This document shows positions 33,259-43,829 of a stretch of 64,000 nucleotides of DNA, piece by piece; the stretch's first letter is position 1; the number at the start of each line of letters is the position of its first letter. The DNA is from Oncomelania hupensis (lineage: Eukaryota > Mollusca > Gastropoda > Littorinimorpha > Pomatiopsidae): NCBI GenBank assembly GCA_036898135.1, contig CM072515.1, forward strand, positions 76,479,072 to 76,543,071. Reading direction: 5' to 3'. Both the position numbers and the translations under genes were made by a program. The notes beneath the pieces are model-generated. The model ran no database searches and was not told the origin of the DNA. It saw nothing but the letters and a program-made list of their open reading frames with translations.

Positions 33259-35911
33259 CAGGAGAACCCAGAAGACTCATTACCATCCGTCTGAGAGCAG
33301 CCCCTTTCAACATCACCACCATCCAGGTCTATGCTCCAACATCAGACTATGACCACAGCGAAGTGGAGGATTTCTATGAACATCTACAGGTAGTCCTTGA
33401 CCAAGTGCTGAAGAAGGACATAGTCATAGTGCTAGGCATCTGGAATGCCAGTGTTGGCCAAGATGCGCACCACAACTGGGTAGACACATGTGAACCCCAT
33501 GGCCCACTGCAACAATGAGGCAAATGACAGGGGTCTGACACTCTTGGCGTTTGCCAGATACAACAATCGGATACTAGCAAACACGCTTGGTCTCCACAAA
33601 AAATCCAGACGATGGGCGGAGAGCATCACTACCATATCGATCACACCATGGTCATGAAACGCTTCAGATCAAGCATCAATATTGGCAGGACACGCACTTT
33701 TCCAGGAGCAGAAATGGGAAGTGATCACGATCTCGTGATGATGTCCTTCCGGCTCCACTTGAAGAGAGTAAATACAGCAAAGTGCACTAGACTGAAGTTT
33801 GACCAGGACAAATTGCAAGACCCGGAGGTGGCAGAAATATTTTGAAGCCACGATTGGAGTGAAATTTTCACCACTGCTCATTTTGGGAACTGGTGAAGTA
33901 GATGTCAACACCATGACCGCCGCCTTCAACTCAGCTGTGACAGATGCCGCCACTGAGATCCTTGGCAAGCACCGACCAAAGAAGAAACCGTGGATCACAC
34001 GTGAACTTTTGGATCTGTGTCATAAATGAAGAGAGAAGAAAAAGAACACCTCACAGGGAGCTGATGCCTACCGAAAAATCAACAATGACATCCGAAAAGG
34101 CATGCACACAGCGGTAGGAGAACTGGATCGAAGATCAATGCCAGGAAATAGAGAACAGTCTGAACAAGAACAACATCAAGTAGACCTACCAGACTGTGAA
34201 GCGGCTGACAAGTGTTAAACAGCCCAAGGTCTCCACGGTCCAAAGTAAGTCTGGCATATGCCTCACAGAAGAACAAGAAGTCTTGGATAGATGGACAGAG
34301 TACTGCTCTGACCTTTACAACCATACACCAAATGGAGACCCATCAGTTCTAGCATATCCTCAGAACAGAGAAGAAAAGAAATCCTCCCAATTCTCCAAGA
34401 AGAAGTTGAGGCAGCAGTGCATTCGGTGAAAAAGGGGAAGTCAGGGGAGTGGACAACATACCCGCGGCATTGCTTCAAGCAGGAGGAGAAGAGATGATTG
34501 ACGCCCTCACCATTATCTGTAACAAGATCTGGCAGAGTGCGAAGTGACCTACACTATGGACCCAGTCGCTTGTCATCACTCTTCCCCAAAAAGATAACCT
34601 TCAGAAGTGTGAAAATTACCGAACCATCAGCCTCATCAGCCATCCCAGCAAGGACTTCCGGAAAATAATATCCAACAGGTTGAAACCCCAAGATGACCAA
34701 ATCATAGCTTAAAGAACAAGCAGTATTCATGGCTGGGCGATGTACCACTGAACAGATTTTCAACCTCAGAATAATTTGCGAGAAATATCTACAGCACCAA
34801 CAACATCTATATCATGCGTTTGTAGACTTCAAGAAAGTATTTGACCGAGTCTGGCATGCAGCTCTGTGGGCAACCATGAGAGTTTACAACATCAGTCCTA
34901 AAATATTTGAAGTCCTCAAAAACCTGTATGACAAGGCTACCAGTGCAGTCCTCCACACCAGCGCCATCGGAAGCTGGTTCAGAACAACAATCGGTGTGCG
35001 TCAAGGGTGCCTACTCTCTCCAACATTCTTTAACATCTTCCTAGAGCGCTTCATGTCAGATGCCATTGCAGATCACGAAGGCACAGTCAGCATAGGGGTT
35101 AGCGTTCTCCCCAACCTCCGTTTCGCGGATGACATTGATGGATTGGCTGGAGAGGAACAAGAACTTGAACAGCTGATACAGAGACTTGACACCATTTCCA
35201 GAGATTATGGAATGGAAATAAGTGCAGAGAAGACCAAAATGATGAACACCAACAACAATGGCATCAACGTGGACATCAAAGTCCAAGGCCAATCCCTCAA
35301 CACAGTGCATAGCTTCAAATATTTAGGAGCCATTGTATCAGACAATGGGTCCCGACAGGAAGTCCTCTCCAGGATCGCACAAATAACTGCTGCCATGACA
35401 AGGTTGAAGCCCAATTGGAAAGATAGGACCATCAGTCTACATTCCAACGTAAGGCTGCTGCGCTTCCTTGTTATCTCCATCTTCCTATACGCTTATAAAA
35501 CATGGACCATCACAGGAGATTAACAACAAAAAATACAAAACTTGGAGATGAGGTACTACAGAAGACTTCTGGGCATTTCCTATACTTAGAACATCACCAA
35601 CAACTAAGTCCGACAGACCATCACGCAAGCCATTGGACAACACGATGACATGCTCAGTGGTGAAGAAACGTAAACTCCGATGGTATAACCACGTCACTAG
35701 AGCACCAGGCCTTGCAAAGACCATTCTGCAAGGCACGGTGCAAGAAGGCAGAAGAAGAGGGAGACCGAAGAAGAGGTGGGAGGACAACATCCGAGAATGG
35801 ACTGGCTTGACACTGAGCGAAGCCATCAGGGTTGCTGAGGACAGAGAAAGATGGAGTACGCTGGTTAAACGATGATCTGTTGTGTACAATCTTCGAGTTA
35901 CGGGAGGGGAT
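33259..35911 (+). pseudogene. RTE-like non-LTR retrotransposon, 5'-truncated and decayed
   Basis: 33262-33760 encodes, in broken frames, an apurinic-type endonuclease: IQVYAPTSDYDHSEVEDFYE, KDIVIVLGIWNASVGQD (the DWNA.VG motif with D replaced by I) and GSDHDLV. From 34100 to 34728 there are frameshifts and stops. 34729-35523 is a clean 264-codon stretch with RT motifs FVDFKKVFDRVWHAALW, GVRQGCLLSPTFFNIFLE and RFADDIDGLAG (FADD at about 35122-35133). After a stop come RRLLGISYT and, at 35633-35875, KKRKLRWYNHV..RRRGRPKKRWEDNIREW. The 3' end matches the LINE end at 23757 up to about 35911 but lacks the TCCTA tail. An intact element would nick DNA and prime reverse transcription there. The clade call is inference from motif style; the family shows four copies in this window. 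Confidence 0.88.
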
Positions 35912-35929
35912 TTGCCCTTTTAGTTTTAC

Positions 35930-36415
35930 CACATCTATCATTCCCCATTTTCTCCCAAATGCATGCTTTAATTCTCGCTGTTATTGAACTTTCTAGCATC
36001 ATTTCTCTCTCAATTATACGTGTTCTCTCCCTTATTCTTAAATGCAGCTATCTTCATTGCATCATTTTCTCACAAACATCTGCATTCTTACCCACAACTA
36101 TCTGTCCATTCGCATCGTGTTCTCACGAACACCTACTTTCTGACATCACTCTGTCCGTCCACAAACATTTTATTAGACACCTGCATTCTAACACCCATCT
36201 GTCAGTCTTGTATCATTTTTTTCTCGAACACCTGGTCTAGCATAACGTCTTGCTATCTCTTACAACCCGTTTACCAAGTAAACACATGCATTTTAACACG
36301 CATCTATGTATGTAAATCTTGCATCATTTTCTCTCGGACACCAGCATTCTTACACACAACACACACAACTGTCTATGTTGCATTATTTTCTTTCAAGACA
36401 TCCGGTTTCCAAATG
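35930..36415 (+). repeat. Degenerate minisatellite, about 60-75-bp units
   Basis: GCATCATTTTCTC..., CATTCTTAC.CACAAC, TATCTGTC and CACAAACAT..TGCATTCT recur about six times with much divergence. Open frames across it are repeat artefacts. AAAT-rich sequence follows to 36510. Confidence 0.6.
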
Positions 36416-36639
36416 TTAAAAATAAATAAAGAAAGAAATCAATAAATAAAATAAATAAGTAAATAAATAAATAAAAATTTAAAAATAAATAAACAAAAAA
36501 AACCTGTCATAAAGAATTTCTGCCTCTCAATTTTCTGTAGCATGCTCTTGTCGTTTCTAGAAAACCCTGTATAGGTATTTTGACAGTTACATAATAACTT
36601 CTTCTTCATCGTTTGTCATAATCAATTCAACGGAAATTA

Positions 36640-36840
36640 TTGTTCGGATTACCCATAACATACTCCAAAAAAAGGAATACCCCGTCTTAATTCAGCATAC
36701 CCTGTACAGTCTAGTAAAACATGTTTTTCATCTTCGTTTACACTTTGACAGACTGGTCTTGGGATAACATCCTGACGATATCTTAGTTTTATGTACACGA
36801 ATTGGTAAAACACGAAATCTGAACTTGATAAATTATGCTT
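36640..36840 (-). pseudogene. LINE ORF2 C-terminal cysteine-motif fragment
   Basis: The minus strand reads FVYIKLRYRQDVIPRPVCQSVNEDEKHVLLDCTGYAELRR (two parts of one frame), which fits the C-terminal zinc-like motif of many LINE and related RT proteins (C...E..EHVLLDC..Y...R). The upstream part of the frame is poly-Ile from a GAT microsatellite and is not coding. The clade is not assignable. Confidence 0.6.
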
Positions 36841-36861
36841 CCGGAAAACAGCGGAGAAGAA

Positions 36862-36993
36862 GAAGACGGTGATGATGATGATGATAATGATAATGATGAC
36901 GATGATGATGCCGATGATGATGACAATGATGATGATGACGACGATGATGATGCCGATGATGATGACGATGATGATGACTATGATGATGATGAC

Positions 36994-37034
<41 letters not shown>

Positions 37035-37036
37035 CG
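36862..37036. repeat. GAT/GAC microsatellite
   Basis: Nearly pure GAT with GAC and GCC variants. Frames give poly-Asp, poly-Met or poly-Ile. Confidence 0.97.
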
Positions 37037-37190
37037 ATAGAGTGTGGGGGTGGGGGTGGATGGAAATTGTTTAGAGGGGCGGAGGAGGGAAGGAGAGGCG
37101 GTGTTAGGAGAAAGAGGGTATTTGGGAGTGAGAGTAAGTACCTGGCTTTCAAGTTTCTAATGTTTGTATGTGTGAACATTGGTGCTACTA

Positions 37191-37500
37191 TTGCCAAGTG
37201 GGGATTTATTTCCATATTTATACTGCCAAAGCCTTACAATCTGCCAAGTGGTGATGTATTTTCCATATTTATACTGCCAAAGCCTTACAATCTGCCAAGT
37301 GGTGATGTATTTTTCATATTTATACTGCCAAAGCCTTACAATCTGCCAAGTGGTGATGTATTTTTCATATTTATACTGCCAAAGCCTTACAATCTGCCAA
37401 GTGGTGATGTATTTTCCATATTTATACTGCCAAACAATCTGCCAAGTGGGGATTTATTTCCATATTTATACTGCCAAAGCCTTACAATCTGCCAAGTTAA
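37191..37500 (+). repeat. 51-bp minisatellite, seven units
   Basis: GCCAAGTGG starts units at 37193, 37243, 37294, 37345, 37396, 37441 and 37491. Most are 51 bp (17 codons). The 37396 unit is six bases shorter. Because 51 is divisible by three, the array stays open in two frames (FIFILPKPYNLPSGDVF repeated). Confidence 0.92.
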
Positions 37501-37689
37501 TGTTCATTTACCACTTCTACCACTCAAACCTTGTTCCAAACTTGATCGTGTATTGTATTGTGTTGTAGTGTGTTGTGTCGTATGGTTGTTCACAGGTGCC
37601 CTACTGTTATACCTGCTAAAGGGAAACTTGGCAGTTAATGAAATCCCTTTCACACAACGATCCTCGAAAAATCGTCATTACTGTTTCAT

Positions 37690-37932
37690 TAGGTGATTAC
37701 TATTTAATAGAATTATATTTATCGTTTCATAAATTATTGCTGAATAATTGTTATTAGTGTTTCAGAAAACTATTACCGAATATTGGCCATTAGTATTTCA
37801 TAAAATTATTACTGAATAATTGTCATTAGTGTTTTATACAACGACATCTGAATTCAAATGTCATTACTGATAACTGAATATTATAATTGCCATTACTGCT
37901 TCAGACGAGAGTCACTGATTAATTGTCATTAG
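37690..37932 (+). repeat. Degenerate AT-rich tandem array around CATTAGTGTTTCATA
   Basis: TTGTCATTAGTGTTT-like cores recur about every 35-40 bp, with ATTACTGAATAATTG linkers. The array resumes at 38586 after the inserted MITE. Confidence 0.7.
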
Positions 37933-38585
37933 CAGTGTTCCCTCCACACACAAAAAAAGAGAGTCCTTGGGACTGCCAGGTATAAAATTTTAAGAGTCCT
38001 TGTGCAAATTTTGAGAGTCCCCAAATCGGAAAAAGAAATGTAAAAACAAGTCCAAGCCTCACTTTTTTTTATTTTTTACTCTGTTAAAGCGTCACATTAG
38101 TTATCATAATATCAAAAAATTAAAACATGTATTAAATGTTTATTTAAGCCTGAGTCGCTTGGTTGCTGCAAACTCCTTCAGAGCACCCTGCACAACAGCT
38201 TCTGGATCTGTACTTGATGTTGCTGTGGATGAACGGGTTTTGGGCCCAGTCAACCAAGTCAGAAGTGACATGATCGTGTATGATAGAATCAAAGAATGGA
38301 TTCACGAAGATTTCTTCTGTTCGGTGAATGGATTGCTTGGAGGAAGTTTACAATGCGCGCGCATGCGATTTTTAAGGACGACAACTCCTGACACAATCTT
38401 TAATCGTCTGCAATGGCAGTCTCAGTTGGGTTCTGATTATGATTATGCCGTGAATTAGTTCACCACTCGTTGGTCGTAATTTTGACTTCAGCGATTCGAA
38501 AAAAATGTGTGATGCAAAATTTTCTGCGTCATTTTTCATATTTTGTGCGTAATTGACGCACTACTGTGCGTAATCGGGAACACTG
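37933..38585. mobile_element. hAT-like non-autonomous DNA transposon (MITE)
   Basis: 653 bp bounded by perfect 10-bp terminal inverted repeats, CAGTGTTCCC at the left and GGGAACACTG at the right. The flanks are CATTAG on both sides. The uninterrupted target CATTAGTGTTT is seen in neighbouring array units. CAG...CTG termini of this type are usual for hAT elements, which duplicate 8 bp; here 6 bp match perfectly. Internally it has GAGAGTCC repeats near 37963, 38000 and 38023 and a GCGTAATTGACGC palindrome at about 38547. A frame at 38159-38458 lacks an ATG and has no transposase motif, so mobility would depend on a transposase from elsewhere. Confidence 0.75.
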
Positions 38586-38895
38586 CATTAGTGTTTCATA
38601 CAATGATCCCTGACTTCATTGTCTTTACGGCTCCATACAACAGTATCGTAGACTTTCCGGGTGTACCCCATAGACTGGAAGCCCAAGAAACTAAATCAAG
38701 GGTGGATGATCAGTTGGCAAACTTAAACTCAAACGGACACCTGCTATGAATCCCAAGTAGTGCGAGTCCCCAAGCCCGATGTAGACCTGTCAATGATTGA
38801 GCATTGAAAGCGAAAAGCTGTGGTGAGCACGATGATGAGCGTTTTCGAAGCTGTTGTGCAGATAACGTAAAATGCTTATAATGTGCTTTTCACAA
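38586..38895. other. No gene seen
   Basis: The array remnant to about 38610, then unassigned sequence with no recognised domain. Confidence 0.4.
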
Positions 38896-38898
38896 ACG

Positions 38899-38983
38899 AA
38901 ATACTACTACTACGACTATTACTACTACTACTACTACTACTACTACGACGACGACGACAACAACTATTACTACTACGATGACG

Positions 38984-39059
<76 letters not shown>
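38899..39059. repeat. (TAC)n microsatellite
   Basis: TAC/ACT triplets with GAC interruptions, followed at once by GGTGTATTTATTTAGTGCTTT, which resembles the reverse of a retroposon 3' end. A GAT run follows at 39114-39155. Confidence 0.95.
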
Positions 39060-39115
39060 GGTGTATTTATTTAGTGCTTTCCCTAAGTTATGATGAGAAT
39101 AATAATGCTACTAAT

Positions 39116-39154
<39 letters not shown>

Positions 39155-39155
39155 A

Positions 39156-39535
39156 TTATTATTACTATTATTAAAGTGTATGTATATAAGCTTTTTTCCC
39201 TAAGAATTAATAAACTCAAAGCGAATACCAAACACGTCCCTTTAATAAGCGATTGACAAAATGGAAGGTGAGACTTAACAGTGACTTTCGGCCATTTGTA
39301 GCCAGAGGGCACAGTTGTCATTCACGCCAGTGCGACTAAATCGGAATTTCCTCCTCTCTCTGGAGAAACGTCACCTTGTTATCAAATTCCAGACGACCAT
39401 TTTAATCCATCAAGATCAGCAAATTATGTCCCTTTAGTTTGCATCGCAGTAAGAGTTCATTTTGCTCCATTCGCGGCTTTCTGACATCATCGTTCATGGC
39501 ATTGAACTCGATGTAGTCCAAGAACGACGCCATAC
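39156..39535. other. No gene seen
   Basis: No recognised domain or repeat. Confidence 0.4.
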
Positions 39536-39612
39536 CCACCGCCGAAGCTCAGTGACTAGAGCCTTCGCCTTGCATAGCGATGACCAAGGTTCGAATCCCA
39601 GTGGTATGGAAA
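39536..39612 (+). mobile_element. tRNA-like SINE head (unclassified)
   Basis: AAGCTCAGTGACTAGAGCC (A-box region) and GGTTCGAATCCC (B box) at tRNA-like spacing. The anticodon arm does not pair well, so it is not called a tRNA gene. Confidence 0.5.
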
Positions 39613-39749
39613 ATAAAACTTTAACGTTGATCCAGGAAGAACAAGATGGGACATAGTCCACGTTCTGTGTTCTGTTGTTGTTGCTTTGGATGCAAGATGT
39701 GAATTTCCTTGAATTTCATAATCTCTCTTTTTGTCTTGTTCTTCTTCAG

Positions 39750-39906
39750 GCGGCACGGTGATTATCGGGACAGAGCGGAGAGCTGCCGGTAGAGCATTGG
39801 ATCAGACCAGGGTGCTTGCTTCACGTTACACAGGTTCAGATGTCTCGCCCTCAGTATAATGCTTTCGCCATCATCATCTTTGTCTCCATGACGCGTCTTC
39901 TTTCAG
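39750..39906 (+). CDS. Candidate first coding exon of a secreted or membrane protein
   Basis: The polypyrimidine tract CTCTTTTTGTCTTGTTCTTCTTCAG ends in an AG at 39748-39749. After 90 bp of possible 5' UTR there is an ATG at 39840. It reads MSRPQYNAFAIIIFVSMTRLL, a short basic start followed by a hydrophobic run (AFAIIIFVSM), like an N-terminal signal peptide. The exon ends at CAG|GTAAGA (39906|39907), a near-perfect donor, leaving phase 1. The combination of acceptor, ATG, signal-like peptide and consensus donor is more than I see elsewhere in the window. The ATG context is not strong (C at -3). I found no convincing second exon downstream before the window becomes repetitive, so the protein cannot be named. 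It could also be a chance arrangement. Confidence 0.4.
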
Positions 39907-40240
39907 GTAAGAACTAAGGTGTTGTTGTTTTTTTTTAATTTTTTTTAAATAGCAAAGTTCAGTTCAGTGAGTAGATTACCGTCCCCGGACACATAAGCGT
40001 ATAGGGGACAAAGTCTGTATTTTTCCATCCATATTATCAGGGTTGAACGTGAAACGGACTGGTGTTTTTTTGGAGAACGTTTTATGACGTTAAAATGGAC
40101 GTCACCTATATTTTTTGGAAGGAAATGTAACCGTAGTGACGTTTGTGGTACCTGTCAGTGTTTGTAGGAGTAAATAGAGTGGATGTTGTTTTGTTATCGC
40201 TGCGCTTTCAATCGCACTCTACTCGGCAATCTTCGGTGTA
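39907..40240. other. No gene; possible intron
   Basis: Unique-looking DNA downstream of the candidate donor, with T-runs. Confidence 0.35.
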
Positions 40241-40249
40241 GCACCCAAT

Positions 40250-40745
40250 AGGTACTCCGTCCTAAAAAGGACTCCCCAGGGGAGAATTTCTGGTACTCCA
40301 TGGGGAGTAAATCCAGATTGACTCTCTCCCCCAACCCCCGCCCCCTTTGACAGAAGTACTCCCTCCGTTAAAGATTTGCATTTGAGTTTTTTTAATCCAA
40401 AAAAATTTATTAAAAAAAATCTTTACAAACAAGCAAGACATAAAAGTTGTTGTAAAGATATGCAGAGGGGAGTACTTTTGGGGCATCCCAGAATTACTCC
40501 CTTATTGGTCCTGAAATATTCCCTGGGAGTACTTCTGGGATAACCTAGGTTTACTCCATGGAGTAGTTCTGGCTCATCCCAAAAGTAATCTAGGCTTGGA
40601 GGGGAGTAGGGGGGCGGGAGGCGGGGGGAAGCCGGAACAACTCCCCGAGAGTACTCATGGGACATTGGGAAAGTACTCATGGGATATTGGGGGAGTACTT
40701 ATGGGACATTTGGGGAGTACTCGTGGGATATCCCAGAAGTACTCC
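40250..40745. repeat. GGAGTACT/AGTACTCC degenerate array in both orientations
   Basis: GGGGAGTACT, AGTACTCC and TACTCCATGG-type words occur about 15-20 times. The right part, 40640-40745, is a clearer tandem of about 26-bp units built on GAGTACTCATGGGA.ATT. Because AGTACT is self-complementary, the array can fold. Confidence 0.8.
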
Positions 40746-41267
40746 CCAACCAATTTATTTTTTATTCTTCTCGGATGGTGTTTGTTCTTGTGATGTATTG
40801 CTAAGTAAGCTTACTCCCTGTTAAGACAATTGAATGACATCCCTTGTAACTCTTGGGCGAAGAGGTGCAATCGGCAGGAACGTAATAAAGAAGCAAAACG
40901 TTAGCTTTGTGTCCTGCCTCAGCTATTACAAATTGGCTTCTGCCTTAGCTGGTGGCCCCAAAAGAACACGTAAACCTCCGGACAGACTGAACTTGATGCC
41001 TTTGATGTGTTTTCGAATTCGCGATCTAATCATTTTGACATGAAGACTTGACGTTTGCTTTTTGTATTCTTTTTGCAGTTGAAGTATTTCTTGATGGACG
41101 TTGTTGAATTTAATTATCCCCCCCCCCCCCTCCCCAGGGATCTCAGAGACAGTAGTTTTAGTTTTACATTGCAAGCATTAAATTGCTGCTTATTACTTCT
41201 ATTGTTCACTGTGTTAACTTACGTTAAAACTTAAAAAGGAGTGTAAGACAATTTATTGAATTACATC
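40746..41267. other. No gene seen
   Basis: A minus-strand frame (41174-40926) contains VHQEILQLQKEYKKQ, which could be a coiled-coil LINE ORF1 remnant, but I cannot support it further. A C-run lies near 41120-41130. Confidence 0.35.
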
Positions 41268-41519
41268 CCTTGTGTGTGTGTGTGTGTGGCTAGGTAGAAA
41301 CGCCTTTATTCTGACATACACTTGAACCTCAACGTACTTTCTTTTGACGGACCCTGTTATTTTAACGTGTTCCATTAGGATTAGGGCTGTGTTAGGTTTA
41401 GAATTAGGTTAAGGGTTAGGGGGTTAGGGATAGCGTCAAAAAATGGACAAATTTGTAAAAATGTCAATGTAACGTATGTAGAGTTTCATAAAAGTCATCA
41501 CAACGGCGTTTCTACACGG

Positions 41520-41578
<59 letters not shown>

Positions 41579-41868
41579 CATGTAGAAACGACGTTACAGT
41601 GACACACTCATAAAACTCCACATGGTTTCTTTTGACTTTTTTGGAAGGCTGCCCTATTTTGACGTCAAAATAGGGTTCCGGTATAGATACAGCTGTTTTA
41701 GGCTTAGGGTTAGGTTAAGGGTTAGGGTTAGGGTTTGGGTTAGGGTTAGGGGGTTAGGGATAGCTTCAAAAATTTGAAAATGTCAAAATAATGTCAAGAA
41801 AATGAAAAGTGTGTCAAAATAATCCCTGTTTTTTTCACAACAGTCATCAGAATGTTGTTTTTATAAAA

Positions 41869-41890
<22 letters not shown>
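41268..41890 (+). repeat. Diverged tandem pair with GT runs and telomere-like repeats
   Basis: Two units of about 300 bp, each with (GT)n, GTAGAAACG, TTTCTTTTGAC, a TTAGGG-rich stretch (41380-41432 and 41700-41762), GGGGGTTAGGGATAGC.TCAAAAA and AAAATGTCAA. GT runs lie at 41521-41572 and 41870-41900. Confidence 0.75.
41652..41675. promoter_or_regulatory. 24-bp perfect palindrome centred on TGACGTCA
   Basis: CCCTATTTTGAC followed by its exact reverse complement. The centre is a full CRE/ATF site. It lies within the second telomere-like unit. Regulatory use is inference. Confidence 0.5.
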
Positions 41891-41900
<10 letters not shown>

Positions 41901-42009
41901 ACGTGAAAAAACGCACAAATGGGTTTCAGACCTTGTCTTTTATATTAACAAATGGGTTTATTTGCTTGGAACCCACTTTTTTTCCAGGACCCCACTTTTT
42001 TCGAAGTGC
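41901..42009 (+). repeat. Tandem duplication unit 1, left part
   Basis: ACGCACAAATGGGTTTCAGACC...TTCCAGGACCCCACTTTTTTCGAAGTGC matches 42935-43035. It is split from its right part (42605-42890) by a family A insertion. Confidence 0.9.
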
Positions 42010-42592
42010 ATTACATTACATTACATTACATGATTATTGCTTTAGGTCCAGCGGACTCTTTCGAGCCAAATCAGGACCGGACAACCCCTGATCCGCATAA
42101 AAGATCTGCCGAAACAACTCCAGTGGTAAAACTGAAAGCTCTCCACCAGCCAGTCACTTTACAATAAAGACATCCCACGAAGGGGACGCTGAGGCTGTAC
42201 TCTAATTTATCGAACCCCCGTTTACAAAAACAAAATAGAATACAAACATCATTATAAATTATCAACAAAATACATACATATAAAATGCCTACATTGCTAA
42301 ATAATAACATCATAGGAAGCCATAGTGACCACCTGGCAGAAAGCGTCCAATATTCCCAAGCTGATCCAACAGACCTCATACACAAATAAGGAGTCTTGTC
42401 CCGGAAGAGTTTTCAAGAAAAAAGGTAGGTGACTGGTCTAGCGAAGAAGAAGACAGTATAGCAGATTGATAGAACAGAGCAGGAATGAGAAAGAGCAAAT
42501 GAGAAAGACAGCGACAGTGGGAATTTAAAGCACTAAATTTCCAGAAAGTGGGGATACTATTTATACTGAAACCCCCGGCATCCCAAAGGGGG
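42010..42592 (-). mobile_element. Family A retroposon with target duplication
   Basis: 583 bp on the minus strand, with a (TGTAA)n tail at 42010-42031 and its start near 42592. It is flanked by 12-bp direct repeats with one mismatch, TTTTCGAAGTGC (41998-42009) and TTTTCTAAGTGC (42593-42604). The neighbouring tandem unit keeps the unoccupied site at 43024-43035. This proves insertion rather than shared ancestry of the surrounding DNA. Confidence 0.92.
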
Positions 42593-42604
42593 TTTTCTAA
42601 GTGC

Positions 42605-42889
42605 GCGGGAGTGCATGGGAGTGCAGTTGTAGTGCATGAAAGTGTTTTAAGTACACAGGAGTGCTCTATCCGTGACGGAGAAAATACAGTCAATTTTCTG
42701 AGAAATTTTGAAGAAAATTCGACCTATTTCGTTGCCTATAAGAGACGAACTATGTCAACGTTTTAGACAAGGGTTCGGGTAACAGTTAGTTGTAGATCTT
42801 TCCCTAGCCCTTGCCCTAACCTTTTCCCATCAAAAAATCACTTTCCGATTCCTACATTCTTAAATAAACCCAGTTGTGATGTATTGCAA

Positions 42890-42890
<1 letters not shown>
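42605..42890 (+). repeat. Tandem duplication unit 1, right part
   Basis: GCGCGGGAGTGC...GGAGTGCTCTATCCG, GACGGAGAAAATACAGTCAA and AAATCACTTTCCGATTCCTA match 43034-43330. Confidence 0.9.
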
Positions 42891-42928
<38 letters not shown>

Positions 42929-43330
42929 CCCACAAAAGCGCACAAATGGGTAGCAGACCTTGTCTTTCTTAGTAACAAATGGGTTTATTTGCTTGGAACC
43001 CACTTTTTTCCAGGACCCCACTTTTTTCTAAGTGCGCGGGAGTGCTCTTTTAGTGCATGGGTGTGCAGTTGTAGTGCATGAGAGTGTTTTAAGTACGCAG
43101 GAGTGCTCTATCCGGGACGGAGAAAATACAGTCAATTTTCGGAGAAATTTTGAAGAAAAGTCGACCTATTTCGTCGCCTATATGAGACGAACTAGGTCAA
43201 CTTTTTAGACGGAAAGAGCCAATTTTGACTTCTTACATTTCTAGAAGAAGTTTGCGTTCTTTCCGTCAAAAAATCACTTTCCGATTCCTACATTCTTAAA
43301 TAAACCCAGTTGTGATGTATTGCAAGTATG
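42891..43330 (+). repeat. Tandem duplication unit 2 (unoccupied)
   Basis: Begins with (GT)n and repeats unit 1 without the family A insertion. It carries an extra block of about 40 bp near 43215-43260 with CTTTCCGTC. Confidence 0.88.
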
Positions 43331-43815
43331 CGGGTGTGTGTGGGAGGGTGGGTGGATGGGTGATGTGGTATTTTCTTTCAATTAGATAACGAAGTTATGT
43401 TTATTGTGTAGGTGTGCGTGTATGTGCGCGCGTCTGCCTATCTTTGTATATGTATGTGTGCACGTTTGTGTATGTATACATCTGTGTGTGTGTGTGTGCG
43501 TGTGTGTTTGTTGGTTCTTTCAATTAGACAACAAATTTACAAGCATGCGTGCGCGCGCCCGTGTGTTGGTGTGTGTGTGTGTGTCTGTCTGTGTATATGT
43601 GTGGTTGTTTTTGTGTTTTTTTTTTCAATTAGACAAAAAAAAAAGTGCGTAGCGCGTGTGTTTGTGTGTGTGTGTAGGTGTGTGTTTGTATGTGTGTGTG
43701 TTTGGGTGTGTTTGGGTGTGTATGTGTGTGTGCCTGTCTTTGTGTGCTTGTGCGTGTCTCTTTGTGTGTGTGTGTTCGTGTGTGTGCGTGTGTGTGCGTG
43801 TGTGTGTGCATTTCA
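43331..43815 (+). repeat. GT-rich array punctuated by TTTCAATTAGACAA
   Basis: GT-rich segments are separated by TTTCAATTAGAYAA at 43376, 43518, 43623 and 43811, at unequal spacing. Coding frames across it (Cys/Val-rich) are artefacts. Confidence 0.85.
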
Positions 43816-43829
43816 ATTAGACAACAACG

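Noticed and set aside
36835..37696. 275-codon frame with poly-Met and repeated FILPKPYN
   Set aside because: A GAT microsatellite joined to the 51-bp minisatellite; no family and no supporting signals.
38159..38458. 99-codon ORF inside the hAT-like MITE as transposase
   Set aside because: No ATG at the frame start, no hAT dimerisation or catalytic motif, and much too short.
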